Shown one piece after another: positions 23,313-35,894 of a DNA stretch of 64,000 bases. Position 1 is the stretch's first letter. Each line of letters begins with the position of its first letter. The DNA is from Phragmites australis. Taxonomy: Eukaryota > Streptophyta > Magnoliopsida > Poales > Poaceae. The translations under genes and the position numbers were made by a program. The stretch is from NCBI RefSeq assembly GCF_958298935.1, contig NC_084940.1, positions 22,811,146 through 22,875,145 of the forward strand, in the 5' to 3' direction. The notes under the pieces are model-generated. The model made no database searches and was not told the DNA's origin. It saw nothing but the letters and a program-made list of their open reading frames with translations.

Positions 23313-25874
23313 TATAACACCTCCAGGACCACCACAAGCCTAGAATACCACTCAAAACTACCTACGTGTCCACCCAACAATAAAAAATTTAGCAGCGCCT
23401 CCTCCAAAAACGGGTATAACAGAAGCAAACAAACACATGCAACTATATATGGATATCAACACACTAACATAATCCAACATCCTAACAAACGAAGAACATT
23501 CCTCGAATGAACTTTCACATCACGACATAACTGGCAAATAATGAAACAACTAAGAGTCGCCAACTGGCATCACAACCAAACTAAACATCAAATGGAGGTG
23601 TTTGTGCATACGTCGTGCTGCTACCCATCCCGCATGCTCATCATCACCTCACGGTGTACGTGGAAAGATAGCAAGGGTGAGATTCAAAAATCTCAGCAAG
23701 TGAATTACTTTAACATGCTATTTAGCTGTAGTTGATTAAACATCATGTTTAACAAAGATAATAAGCTGAACAGGTAGACAATAACTGAAAAACATAATTA
23801 AGCATGACAAAGCAACAACAACCACATACCTCCATCCGCTACCTATGATTCACCATATCAACTCAATCCAATATGGTATTAACGATTTCTTTGCAATATA
23901 AGTAAACTTCAAAGCAATTAAAATAAAGACTTACATACGAATACATATGTATGCCTATGACATACTCTTCCGCACCCTTACACCTCCACATGCAATGTAA
24001 GGGTGTGCGTCATACCCCTCCACGAGTAACGTACGACGCTGTACCGGTACGGTCGCGGGCAGAAGATGGCGACATGACTTTCAATGTATGAGATGCATAT
24101 GTACGACATGCTTCATACATAACCAACAACATAACTTCTAATATATGTGTAAAACTTCAAGAATTGCATACTATAATGAATGAACAACTGCAAATTGACA
24201 AATCTCGTTTACTACACTTCTTACTTCAAGAAATTCAAGTAAACATCATAAAATAAATATTAATTCATCATGCATAATCCAAAGATATGAATTTAACAAA
24301 GGTATATACGTCATGCTTCACTTTCGATGAACATAAACAGCTGCAAGATAGAAGATATATGTCACTTTGTTTACCTCATAATCCAGATAAAACATCGATT
24401 CTTTAGAAGGCAGAAAGTAAGTCACATGTTAACATTTAATTTAATAAGTTATTAGTAAGTGTGGCAATTAAAAAGATGGAGATAACCAAATAACAAATTA
24501 AAATCTTGCATTTACCGACGACGAGGATGAGAACTAGCTGCATCTTGAAGCGACACCACCTGAACAAGTGTATAAATTAGCACAAAAATACCGCAACAAC
24601 AAAATCAAAAGGAGACACGCTCCTATGCCCAAAAACCCCACATAAAAGGCGATATAAAAATGATGGCGAGACATCTATCGCTGTGCTTGCAAGATGTCAA
24701 GCGAGAACTTCCTCTGATGAGGTCGGAGACCGAAGAACAAAACATCATGCGAACTAACTTTCAACGGATGACATTATCGTTTTATCAATTACTCCTAAAC
24801 CACTCCTTCAAAACGAACAAGACTAGCACCACCGGAAAGATAGCGAATACATCTACAACTTTCTTTTTTAGCTTATGTCGCATTCGACACCGATTAAACC
24901 TCAATTTCAAATTAACCCACCGCACACTAAACGGACCATCGAAACACTGATTCGACGACGAAAATGATTTATCACTAATATCTACAAGCATCTAAGGACT
25001 ACGAAGAGATCACCTTTGCAACGAGGTCTCAAATCAACGGCGAAAACCGATGAATTCATGGAAACTCCCCTTCTTCTCCCTGCTTCTCCTTTCTTCTTTC
25101 TTCTTCTCACTCTTCATTCTTCTTCTCTCTTTCCTTCCTTCTTTCTTCTTTCTTTCCTTCTTTTCTTTCTTTCTTTCTTTTCTTCCGTTTTCTTCCATGG
25201 CAGGCCAGCCCTTCCTCTCTGCTCCCCCTTCCTGCACCCCTGCCTCGCCCCCAGTGGCCGTAGCAGGCCAGTGGTGCACAGCGAACTGTCGATGGCACGG
25301 CATGGCGCAACGGCGATGTCTAGGCACGGCGCAGTGGCCAGGGTGGTGAGAGGCGATGGCGGGTGGTAGGACGGCGGTGGCGGACAGCTACAACCGATGG
25401 TAGGTCAACGACCGGTGGCAGGGAGGCGGCTAGCGGGGAGCTAGGTTGACACCAGGTTTGGTCCGGGTGGCGCGGTAGGTGGCTAGGGCAGCAGCAAATG
25501 GGCGCGACGGGAGGCGGCAGCCGACAATGGACGGTGGCCGGCGGGGTCGGTGACAGGTTGCGACCGGCGATGGGCAGCAGTCGGTGGGGCAGGCGAGCCA
25601 TTGGGTGGTTCTGGGTGGGGATCGGGGTGGTGAGGGATCCCACCCAGCCTTATCCTTTTTTATTTTCTCATCCAACGGTCTAAATTTATTAGGCTTGCTA
25701 CGGCTTCATCGAACGTCCAAACAGGACGTTAGATAGCAAAACGAAAACATCTTGACGAGATCTACGTATCCATGGTCTCTGATCGCCCATCCGAGCATCA
25801 GTTCAAAACGTCAAATTTGTACTCTTCACGGGTCCCACGGTTAACCGTTGAATTTCCCATTTTCGGGTATTACA
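23313..25874 (-). repeat. 5' LTR of the gypsy element
   Basis: This 2562-bp LTR is the longer copy. It contains about 500 bp (roughly 24230-24740) absent from the partner. It has a pyrimidine-rich block at 25065-25195 and a GC-rich block at 25200-25640 matching those of the other copy. The inner end has mutated from the expected TTACA to TTATA on the minus strand. Confidence 0.9.
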
Positions 25875-26244
25875 CTACAACAGGTCACCACTTGCTTGGA
25901 CTTGTATCTACAACAATATATATAAATCCTGGCTAACCAAGGCTTCTAATATTTTGCACCAATGAAGGCTGTTTGGTCGTTAATCGTTTTCTTAAACATG
26001 TCTATTGCTAGTTAGTTCGTGCTTATATACGCCGATCATGCACTCAATGCATGAACTTAATGATCAGTCTCCTGGTACTAAGATAACGTAAAATCTCGGG
26101 AATATATCATGTTGCGATATCAACCAAATTAACAAACCTCGTAAATAACTACAAATATTTATCTCATTTACTCATTTCGATCTAACATCCATAGACCTCA
26201 TGTAAGAAACAATTGACAGATCGGCGGTCATTCCGTGCAAATAT

Positions 26245-27468
26245 CACTACTACAAAAATTATTTCTAGAGGCGAGTGGTAACTCGTTTTTACAGGCATTT
26301 AGTGCACCCGTCTGCGATCGAAGACCTGTAGAAATGAATGGTTTCTACAGGCGCAAAGTGACCGTCTGTGAAAATCTATTTTCACAGGCGGTTCCTTAAG
26401 CGGACCGACTGCGATAATCGGTCCCTCAATTAATATTTTTTAAACCAAAAAAAAGCAAAAAAAAAAATTGACCGATCAGGAACCCCACGCAGTAGCGAAG
26501 TCACAAGTCACACATTTTTTCGCATGAAATACGCGCGCTACGTGGTTTTTGGCACTCGAACTCGAAACCTGTCGGGTCACGCGAAGCCTCCCCACCATCA
26601 CACCAGAGAACGACTACTGAACATATGAGCATATGTAATTCTTTTGATATCTGCAATCTGAAACTTTAAATGATTATTTGGGCATATAAATGACTTCAAA
26701 TGAAAAACTTTTCAACTACAAAGTTGTAGATCTCGTCAAGGGCTACAATTTTCATATAAACTTTATCCTCATCCAACTTTGTATAAAAAAGTTATGAATT
26801 TTTGATGATAAACCGTCACCTATTTTCACAGGTGGTTCCTTAAACAGACCGCATGCGATAATGTGGTCATTTCTGCTGGCGGTTCACATAAGAAACTGAT
26901 TGTGAAAATAGATGATAACTTATCTTCAAAAATTCATAATTTTTTCATACAAAATCGGATAAGGATAAAGTTTATATAAAAATTATAGCCCTCGACGAGA
27001 TCTACAACTTTGTAGTTGAAAAGTTTTTCATTTGAAGTCATTTATGTGCCCAAATAATCGTTTGAAACTTCAAACGATTATTTGATATCTAAATGACTTC
27101 AAATAAAAAAAATCAACTACAAAATTGTAGATCTCATCGAGAGCTACAATTTCCATATAGATGTTTTTCTCATCCGACTTTATATACAAAAGTTATAAAT
27201 TTTTTAATAGATGGTCATTTTCAGAGGTGGTTCACATAAGGAACCGCCTATGAAAATAACTATTTTTACAGACAGTTCCTTATATGAACCGTCTGTGATA
27301 ATAATCTATTATCACAAGTAGTTCACATAAGGAACCGGCTGTGAAAATATATTTCTACAGGTGATCCGTAACCGCAGGAGGCCCTCGTCAATTGTTCAGG
27401 CGGTTTTTCAAATAAACCGTGTGTAAAAAGTTAATCTAAGTGTCTCGAAAAATAGTTTTTTATAATGT
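26245..27468. mobile_element. Short non-autonomous CACTA element
   Basis: The left end starts CACTACTACAAAAATTATTT. The right end near 27440-27468 is a mutated inverted copy (gaaaaatagttttttataatg). Subterminal repeats around ttttcacaggcggttcc occur at 26340-26400 and 27210-27420, as in the element at 1-2080. Inside, an inverted duplication of a segment with aactacaaagttgtagatct spans about 26680-27060. There is no coding sequence. About 1.22 kb long. Confidence 0.75.
26551..26605 (-). repeat. tRNA-like A-box/B-box module
   Basis: On the minus strand TGGTGTGATGGTGGGGAGG resembles a pol III A box and GAGTTCGAGTGCC resembles a B box. They start about 44 bases apart, as in tRNA genes. The arms do not allow a full cloverleaf call. 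It could be a tRNA-derived SINE head or a relic inside the CACTA element. Confidence 0.4.
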
Positions 27469-28520
27469 ATATATATCATCGGTCTGAAAGATAGAAATGA
27501 AAGCAAAACGGTTTCTTGGAATCAACTATTACTTAGTTTCTAATCAAACGACAGGACACATGCTGACATGCGGAATGTTCATATTCCAAGGGTTCCTGTG
27601 GGGACCGTTCTATCTAGCAACTTTTAGATCATCGAATGTGTACCCATGATTCAATCACAAGTACTCACAACCCAGCGCCGATCGATGGTCTAGCCATAAG
27701 ATTAACTTGTATCAACAACGCAAGAACAAATTAAGCCAGCAAAAGCGACTCTAGTCCCGTCGATGATGGTGTCAAGCATGCATGCTTATCTCTGATACTA
27801 GCATTAACAAAGTTGGCCCAGCTTAGCTGTTTCTCTGATAGGATACAATTGCTGTTAGTTCTCTAATCGTTTTCTTAGACCTGTCAATTGCTAGTTTGTT
27901 GATGAATGCTTATCACCGACATGCACGTAATGCACAAGCGATGATCATCGATCCCCTGTGAATTATATTGCAGATGTTGGAGACACCTATATATGGTTGC
28001 ACATATATATGGTACATGCAACCTGTTTGAATCGACACATGAGACGACCTAGCTTGCTTAGTTGTCCTGATTTGCCACATCTTGTTAGTTAGTCATTGTA
28101 GTGCATGCATCATCAATCAGTCAGTACTGTAGATGCTACTGATTGGGAATCGATCGAAATGAAAGCAATGGATACATAACTACACGGATTACTGTCTGCT
28201 TAATTATTTCATTCTAATTTGTTGGCACCGTTAGAAAAAAAAAACTTGACCACCATGGGAGTACCATCAAAGCTTTTGACATCGATGTTTTAACTTTCTT
28301 AGCATTGATTCAGGACTGTTTGGGTAGGGATTTGGATTCAGTTCTATCGATTTAGTACAAACTTGAACTGAATCATAAATATTACTAGAGAAATCCTTCG
28401 ATCGACCAAACACCCCATCCCTAAAACTCGAACTATATATGTTGGGGTAGTGGCACATCGCCACCCACTTCAGCTGAAAAGGAACATGGCAGACGCAGAT
28501 AGGACCCCAGCGGAGATGAT
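27469..28520. other. Intergenic; contains one copy of a locally duplicated segment
   Basis: About 27650-28130 is similar to segments near 40020-40465 and 42545-43040, and in part to 25970-26095. No coding frame is recognised. Confidence 0.5.
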
Positions 28521-28525
28521 GTGAA

Positions 28526-28802
28526 TGTTAGGAATAAAGTATGACAGGATCGAACACGAGACACGATTTTTACACGAAAAACTCTTGCGGGAAAAACCAC
28601 GGACGCCAATCGACGATCTTCACTGTATCAGGGATGTGTACAATGCAGAGGATTACAATAAGTGTCTCTCTCTCCTCTAGCAGCTTACAAGATATATTTA
28701 TAGGGGTGAAAAATAGTGACTAGTCTAATACAGATTGTTCCGGAATATGGGCCGAAGACGTCCCTTGTATGGCCCAACAAGAATTCGGATCACAATTCAA
28801 CA
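28526..28802 (-). repeat. 3' LTR of the copia element
   Basis: On the minus strand this runs from TGTTGAATTGTG to TATTCCTAACA (277 bp). It is preceded by the purine-rich AGGTGGAGTT (28803-28812). The outer flank gtgaa (28521-28525) would be one copy of the target duplication; its partner is missing because the other end is truncated. Confidence 0.8.
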
Positions 28803-29149
28803 AACTCCACCTTGAGACGAATTCTATCTTATAGCAAATGAAGAATCATCAATAAACTCCCTTCAGTAACAAATATCACCTACGCTAAAAGTCTCTAGGA
28901 CTCGAACTGTAACACCAACTAAACTTGAGCATAGCTCAAATTTAGTAGCAAGAACTGGCTTTGTCATCATATCAGCAGGATTATTATGAGTGTTTATCTA
29001 GCATATTTTAATATCACCTTAAGCAATAACATCTTGAATATAATGATACCTCACATCAATGTGCTTTGTTCTTTCATGACATATGATTCTTTGTAAGACA
29101 AATAGCACTCTGACTATCACAGAATATATTAATACAAGAATTATCTCAA

Positions 29150-30489
29150 CAAAGCTCAGTGTACAAATCTCTCAGCCAAACAACTTCTTTGCATGCTTCA
29201 GAAATAGCCATATATTCAGCTTCAGTAGTTGATAAAGCAACAGTAGCCTGCAAACATGCTTTCTAACTAATAGCACAACCACCAACAGTGAAAACATAAC
29301 CTGTGAGAAATCTCCTCTTACCCAAATCACCAGCATAATCTGAGTCAATATAACCAACAAGTCCATCTCCAGATTTTCTAAACTGCAAACAAGCATTAGA
29401 AGTACAACGCAGATATCTGAAAATCCACTGAACAGTTTTCCAATGCTCTTTGCCAGTATTAGACATGAATCTACTAACAACACTTAGTGCATGAGATAAA
29501 TCAGGATCAAAGCAGACCATGGCATACATAAGTAAACCAACTGCACTAGAATATGAAACTCTAGACATGTACTCAATATCGTACTCTAACTCAGGACATA
29601 GAGCTGAAGATAATTTGAAATGAGCAGCTAATGGAGTACTCACTGGTTTTGCATCATACATATTGAAACGATGAATGACCTTCTCAATATAATTTTGCTG
29701 ACTAAGATATAACTTGTCAGCTTTCCTGTCTCTAATGATCTTCATGCCAAGAATTTTCTTTGCTGCACCTAAATCCTTCATCTCAAATTCATTACTCAAC
29801 TGTGATTTCAATTTGGCTATTTATGATTTATCCTTTGCAGCAATCAACATATCATCGACATAGAGAAGCAAATAAATATGTGGACCATTAACAGTCTTCA
29901 AATAGACACAGCTATCATAATTAGAACGCTTAAAACCATTAGAGAGCATAAAAAAGTCAAACCTCTTGTACCACTGTCTAGGAGACTGCTTCAAACCATA
30001 AAGAGATTTCTTTAATTTATAGATAAAGTCTTCTTTTCCAGGAATAATAAAACCTTCAGGTTGATCCATATAAATGTCTTCATCTAACTCCCCATGTAAA
30101 AATAAAGTTTTAACATCTAATTGCTCAAGTTCACAATCATGCATAGCAACAATACTAAGTAAAGTGCCAATAGAACTATGCTTCATAACAAGGGAGAAGA
30201 CATCATTATAATCAATACTTGAAATCTGGCTATAGTCTTTTGCAACCAACCTTGCCTTATACCTTTCTACTTCATTAGGAGAAATACTCTCCTTTCTTTT
30301 GAAAATCCACTTGCAACGAACAGGCTTCTTCTCTTTTGCCAATTTGACTAAATTCCAAGTACCATTCTTTTCAAGTGACTCCATCTCATATTGCATTGCA
30401 GTCATCCAATTATTGCAATCAGCAGAAGTAATAGCCTCATTGTAATTAGAAGGTTCTGCATTATCTTCAACTTCTTCTGCACAACTCAA
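29150..30489 (-). pseudogene. Copia reverse transcriptase and RNase H, broken
   Basis: The frame 30489-29821 carries the RT domain: CKWIFKRK, ARLVAKDYSQ, DVKTLFLHGELDEDIYM, SLYGLKQSPRQWYKRF and the catalytic YVDD in LLLYVDDMLIAAK. It stops at a TAA just after KDKS. The frame 29811-29263 continues with KDLGAAKKILGM, SAVGLLMYAM and the RNase H motif GYIDSDYAGD, then a TAG. RNase H sequence goes on in the same frame (TEAEYMAISEACKE) towards 29150. The catalytic residues visible in RT are intact, but the chain cannot be made in one piece. Confidence 0.88.
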
Positions 30490-30550
30490 GTAATAGCCTC
30501 ATTGTAATTAGAAGGTTCTGCATTATCTTCAACTTCTTCTGCACAACTCA
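30427..30550. repeat. 62-bp tandem duplication inside copia pol
   Basis: A 62-bp unit beginning agtaatagcctcattgtaat occurs twice head to tail with no visible difference. Since 62 is not a multiple of three, it shifts the reading frame between integrase and reverse transcriptase. Confidence 0.95.
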
Positions 30551-31575
30551 GAGCATAAGCAGTAATATTACACTCCTCAATTAACCTCTTGGGCAGATTA
30601 ATTTGTCTTCTAGGCCTATCAACTGCAATAGAATATTGTGTAGGCTGCACAACGGATGAAGAATGTGGAACACTAGATGAATCATGATCAATAAATAAAT
30701 TTTCAGCAATAGGTGTATCTTGGACAATGGTATCTGGTATACTTTCTGCATTAATAAAATGCTCCACCTGCATGCTAGAACTCTGCTGACTCTGAACAGG
30801 AGCATTTGGTAACATAGCAGATTCATTAAAGACAACATTCCTGCTAATCACTACCTTTTGTGTTACAGAATTCCACAATTTATAACCTTTAACACCAGAT
30901 TTATAACTAAGAAAGATGCACTTAAGAGCTCTAGGCTCCAATTTACCATTATCAACATGAGCATAAGCAAGACAACCAAAAACTCTCAATTCTGAATCAG
31001 CTGGAGAACCAGACCATACCTCAATTGGAGTTTTCTTATCAATGGCAATGTTAGGTGATCGATTAATAAGATAGCAAGCAGTGGAAGCAGCTTCAGCCCA
31101 AAAACGTCTACGCATACCTGCATTAGACAACATGCAACGAGCCCTCGAGATGATAGTTTTGTTCATACGTTCAGCTACACCGTTTTGTTGTGGAGTACCA
31201 GGAACAATGTAGTGTCTCATAATGCCTTCAGACTTACAATATGAATCAAATTCATCAGAACATAATTCCATCACATTATTAGTGCGAAGCTTCTTTACCT
31301 TTTTTTTCGTTTGCCTTTCAACCATAACCTTCCACTCTTTAAACTCTTCTCAAGTAATCATCAATAATAGTTAACATATAACGAGAATCACCTAGTGAAG
31401 ACCTACGAGATGGTCCCCATAAATTAGAATGCATATAATTAAGAATACATTCTGTTGTATGAACCGAAGTGTTGAATTTCACCCTCTTATGCTTGCCAAA
31501 AATACAATGCTCACAAAATTTTAGCTTGCCGATGCTATGTCCATCAAGAAGACCTCTCTTGCTCAATTCTGCCAA
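30486..31575 (-). pseudogene. Copia integrase, broken
   Basis: Two frames, 31575-31339 and 31325-30486, cover the integrase. The first has the Zn-binding FCEHC and the start of the core (SNLWGPSR). The second has LRTNNVMEL, GTPQQNGVAERMNKTI and the conserved AYLINRSP-like and FGCLAYAHV regions. In copia integrases the first two acidic catalytic residues lie in SDLWGP and LRTDN; both are Asn here, while the final Glu in NGVAER is kept. The enzyme would be inactive even if the frame were open. Confidence 0.85.
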
Positions 31576-31968
31576 ACCAAGTTTTACTCATATGCCTAAG
31601 ACGCATATGCCAAAGATTAGTAGCATCAGAATCTGATAATGAATGTGAACTTACAGCAGCATCACCTGTGATTGTAGGGCCTTGAAAATGATATAAATTG
31701 GCATATTTCAAATCACCTTTCATTACAATAAGAGAACCTTTTTTCACCTTCAAAACACCATCTCCACCTGTCCAATCATACCCTTTATTATCAAGACTAC
31801 TCAAAGAAATAAAGTTCCTTTTCATACCTGGAATGTGCCTCACATATGTCAAAGTTCTAATAATGCCATCATGCATCTTTATTATAATTGATCCAATTCT
31901 AACAATTGGACGTGGGTTGTCATCACCCATCCTAACAGAACTAGCATCTTGAACAGAACTATAAGTGG
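31544..31968 (-). pseudogene. Copia protease C-terminal part and gag-pre-integrase domain
   Basis: Immediately after the inserted LTR the frame resumes with protease-type sequence (TTYSSVQDASSVRMGD), then YVRHIPGMKRNFISLSSLDNKG and the His pair [10 protein letters not shown] of the integrase zinc-binding region. A frameshift near 31575 moves the reading into the next integrase frame. Confidence 0.8.
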
Positions 31969-31973
31969 TGAAC

Positions 31974-34955
31974 TGTGAGGACCCGTCCAAACAGTATTCG
32001 AACTAATCATCAGGCGGATCATTAATATAATCACAACCTCGACGATTAATCAAAATACCGCTCCGGCAGTCCCAGCACGTGTTTTGTGCCCAAGGATCGG
32101 AACACATGCCTTCCAACATGTACATCACAACATAGCTTAATAAAGAGCGAGTAATAAACATTTATATTACAAGTATTAAGTATGCAACTGATTTCAACAG
32201 TTTACAACAAAAGCGAGCTAGGAGGAGACAAAACCCCTCAACTCCTAACCAACAAAAGATCTACGCAGCGGAAGAAAATAAACTATACAACAAAAGGATA
32301 TGGAGCCACATGCCCTTAGGCTCCATACCAAGAGCACCGAGTTCGGAGTAGAATGTGTTACTCCTGCCCGCCACCCTGATCGGCAGGCACAAAGTAGCCA
32401 AACAGCGCCTCTTCCTCGCCAACCTGTGAACCTGCAACAACTTAAGGGCAGCACCCTGAGTACGAAGGTACTCGCAAGTCTTACACAGTATGGGTATATA
32501 TATTCCCGACTCCAAGGATCATGCATTAAGCTGGTAGCAAGAATTAACATGATTAAGTTAATTAAGTGGTAAGCAACATATATGAAACTACCCTGCCATA
32601 ACCAACAATTGAGCATATGTAAAAGTAACAAAAAGTATATCAATGTGAACAAGTGCCAACTCGAACCACCAACCACCATACCCAGACCAAAATCACATGC
32701 CCACCCATCAACCTCATGCCATCATCTACAAACCACAACGAGAACTCTACGACCAATGCAGATAAGCGATAGACATGCTCATAACCGAGAGCGCGGCAGT
32801 TCGAACTATTTTTACACCCTGCAGGGGGATACTCCTGGACCCACATGACACGAGGACCATTTGGCTTGTGCCACCGGCCAAAGTGCACACAAGGGGGTAC
32901 TCGTGACAACCTTTCCCAACCAGCCCAACCGTGTGGGGCATGCAACGCTCGGCGCGGCGGTACTAGAACTACTCCCTAAGCAAACTAGTACCGCTTATAA
33001 GCCCGCCCGCTCACACCGTCGTTGTTCACGCCCACAAAGCCACAGCTGCGAAGGTATTCGGCTTGCCTACCATTATATCAGCGTGTGGTGAGTAAGGTAA
33101 GTGCTAAAGCCGACTACACTGACGATCGGTGCTTAACCGGTGCAAACGGTCTACGGTGCCCGGTTTTCCTCTATCGTCCTACCCAGGGGAACTCCACATC
33201 CGGGCAGGCTAAACACCCTCCTAGCACCGCTCACACCTCGTCTCATACTCACCACTCACCAACCATACCATCACCATCAACATGTAATTGTAAACAGTAG
33301 TAGATCCTATCCTCGTGAACAACGGAGAACACCGTCGTTCAACTTCTACCGAAATACCTAAGCATTGCTAAGCATAGCGAAGACCTTTAGACATCGACAT
33401 CATCTCTAGGCTTCAAGGAACATACATGAACTCATGACCAAGGTAGAAGAATGCAACGGCATAGGTTCTACCCAAAGGTACCTAACACATGCATACATAC
33501 ATAAGCATAGATAACACTTTAGACTTTCAAGTTAACACTGTGCAATATGATAGATGCTTGCCTTGATGCACTGGTTCACAAAGGTGCAGCGCGTTGGGAT
33601 TGACCTCGGTCTCCGGGATCGACGGATCGGCGTGCTCTATGAAACATAACGCGTGCAATGCAATGAGTATAAATGAAGTGCAAATATATGACACAATATG
33701 CATATAATAGATGAAATCATTTTTCCTAAATAGAACAAGTCATAAGGAAACTAGAAAAATTGGATTCATCAATTTTGGACTTATGATGAATTAACGGTGA
33801 ATTAATGAAGCTTTAACGTAATTAATTAATCTCAGAAATTTAATTCATTATTTCATGGCTGGAGATATTTTTAATAGGTAGAGTAGGTTATTATGAAACC
33901 AACAAAATTTGTTTCATAATTTTTGGAGCTACAGAGAATTTATTATGAATTTTACAAGTTTCAGCAAGCAGTAAATGTGCTGTCTGGGTAAACAGTGGTC
34001 AGACCGAGGCATACTGGCGGTCAAACCGCCAAGACTCATGGTTAGACCGCCAGAAGTGCGGTCAGACTACCCCTGTACAGAGAGTTTTGGCCCTTTGCGG
34101 TCTGACCGGCCTGGGGGTGGCGGTCAGACTGCTGAGAGTCGCCGGAGGCACTTTGGGAGCTCACCAACGACGATTCCGGTGACATTTGGAGTGGGGACTT
34201 GGACCTAGAGCATCACATTGACTTCCTCTATCGCATAGGATAACATGCACATGCCGAAATCTACAAAAACTCGGCTATTGCTTCTAATTCATCAAGAACT
34301 CATGAACTTCAAACTCGTAGCTCAAAATTCAAAATCCAACCATCCAAAAGGTGGATTCTTGCCATGGGAGTTTAGGGGACTCACCCAAAGTCTTTCACCA
34401 AGGTTGTGGACCGTCGATTGAAGGAGAAAACGGAGGGAAAAGCTCGGGATACGAAGAAATCCGGTGTTCTTCACATTTCAACCCTAACACCAAAAGACAC
34501 CAAATCCGGCTCAAATCCACCGGGAAAATGAAAATAAATTGGGGGAATGGATAGCTTATGAGCTTGTGATCGCAATGATACCACATACTCACCTCAAATC
34601 CCTCTCTTGAGCTCGGATTTTGGAAGAAAAGAGAGAGGGAGTGAGAGGGAGAGTGAGAGGGAAGGGGAGCACGGGTGGGGAACGTGAGGGAGAGTGAGGA
34701 GGAGAGAGAGTGAGCTGCCACACTAGAGGGAGAGAGAGTGGGGTGGTTGGCCCACTCCGGTGGGGCCCACGTGTTAGAGAAAAAGTCTGTTTTAACTGCT
34801 AATTCAATTATTTTCTCTCCCGAATTTCTTTCTCTCATCCAAATGATCTCAAACGAATTGCATTAGTAATCCTAATTATAATTACGCAAATTTAAACATA
34901 ATGCTTAAAAGCATGATTATGTTTAATTGCGTGATTAAGAATTTGGGACGTGACA
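31974..34955 (-). mobile_element. Solo LTR (gypsy-type) inserted in the copia protease
   Basis: The insert begins TGTCACGTCCC and ends GGGTCCTCACA on the minus strand (TG...CA). It is bounded by identical 5-bp target duplications tgaac at 31969-31973 and 34956-34960. At 2982 bp with no gag or pol motif in any frame it fits a solo LTR left by LTR-LTR recombination. Repeated words around gcggtcagaccgcc lie at 34000-34140. Open frames inside are not genes. It is younger than the copia element it splits. Confidence 0.88.
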
Positions 34956-34960
34956 TGAAC

Positions 34961-35217
34961 CAATCTCTATGTATGAATATATGAAAAGACGTAGCAGAGT
35001 CAATAATCCATTCATCACCACTACTAGCACATCCAGCAAAAGCAACGAGAGTCTCTCCATCAGAACTATTATCAGAAGCAGCAATGGATGCTTTACCTTC
35101 TTCAATAGATTTATCTTTCCTCTTTTCTTTATTCTTCACCTTGTAACATTCAGATCTGTCATGATTATTTTTCTTGCAATACCTGCAGAATTTTCTTTGC
35201 CTCTGGATTTTGAACAA
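34961..35217 (-). pseudogene. Copia nucleocapsid zinc knuckle and protease N-terminus
   Basis: The frame contains the zinc knuckle CRYCKKNNHDRSEC (CX2CX4HX4C) and, about 45 residues on, the protease active-site region WIIDSATSFHI. It is cut by the solo LTR at 34955 shortly after HRDWF. It is offset by a frameshift from the gag frame upstream (35894-35136). Confidence 0.85.
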
Positions 35218-35894
35218 CTCCTGTAACCGTTTGAACTTTTATCTCTTTGGCTATTATGCGAATTCTTTTCCTTTGTCCTGCCACGCACAACCAAACCTTC
35301 TCTATTGGAAGTAGAGCCATCAATAGACACCATCTGTTTCATCTTTTCCTTGGCATGAAAGGCCTCATAAACTTCTTTCAAGGTTAGTGTATCATGACTG
35401 CATAATATGGTATCTCTGAAGTTTGCAAAAGAATTGGGTAATGAGCACAAAAGAATAAGACTCAAATCCTCATCATCATATTTTACCTTCATAGACTGTA
35501 GGTCAACAACGATCTCCTTGAAGACTGAAAGATGATTCAACACAGAACCACCCTCCTGTAATTTGTGCGTGAACAACTTCATCTTCAGATGCATTTTACT
35601 GGTTAGATCCTTGGACATGCACATCAATTCCAGCTTTAGCCATAAAGCAGTAGCGGTTTTCTCCTGCAAAACCTCCTGCAAAATATTGTTTGACAAATGA
35701 AGATGAATTTGTGACAAAGCCTTACGATCCTTTCTCTTTTCTTCATCGGACCAAGGCTTTTGATCTTTATTCCCAAAATTATCAAGCGCATCATCCAAAT
35801 CAGTATGCGCAAGGATAGCCCGCATCTTTACTTGCCATAGAGAAAACCTTGTATCACGATCTAGTAGCGGAATATCATATTTCAAAGAACCCAT
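35136..35894 (-). pseudogene. Copia Gag
   Basis: The frame starts MGSLKYDIPLLDRDTRFSLW, the usual start of a grass copia Gag, and continues through the UBN2-type gag region (ALSQIHLHLSNNILQEV, LMCMSKDLTSKMHLKMKLF, LLCSLPNSFANFRDTIL) to a basic segment. A frameshift near 35200 separates it from the zinc knuckle. Gag forms the cytoplasmic virus-like particle of the retrotransposon. Confidence 0.88.

Larger units (their letters stand above)
17097..25874 (-). mobile_element. Ty3/gypsy LTR retrotransposon, complete but decayed, minus strand
   Basis: Two LTR copies (17097-19147 and 23313-25874) flank a 4.2-kb interior. The element begins TGTAATACCC and ends TGTTACA when read on the minus strand. 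It is flanked by the identical 5-bp target duplication ctaca at 17092-17096 and 25875-25879. A tRNA-Met-type primer binding site lies at 23299-23310 and a polypurine tract at 19148-19163. The only readable Pol part is an integrase C-terminal segment near 19500-19740. The LTRs differ at very roughly one base in ten by eye, so the insertion is old. Confidence 0.9.

Noticed and set aside
32245..33361. Several frames of 70-144 codons on both strands
   Set aside because: They are inside the solo LTR and show no gag, pol or host domain.
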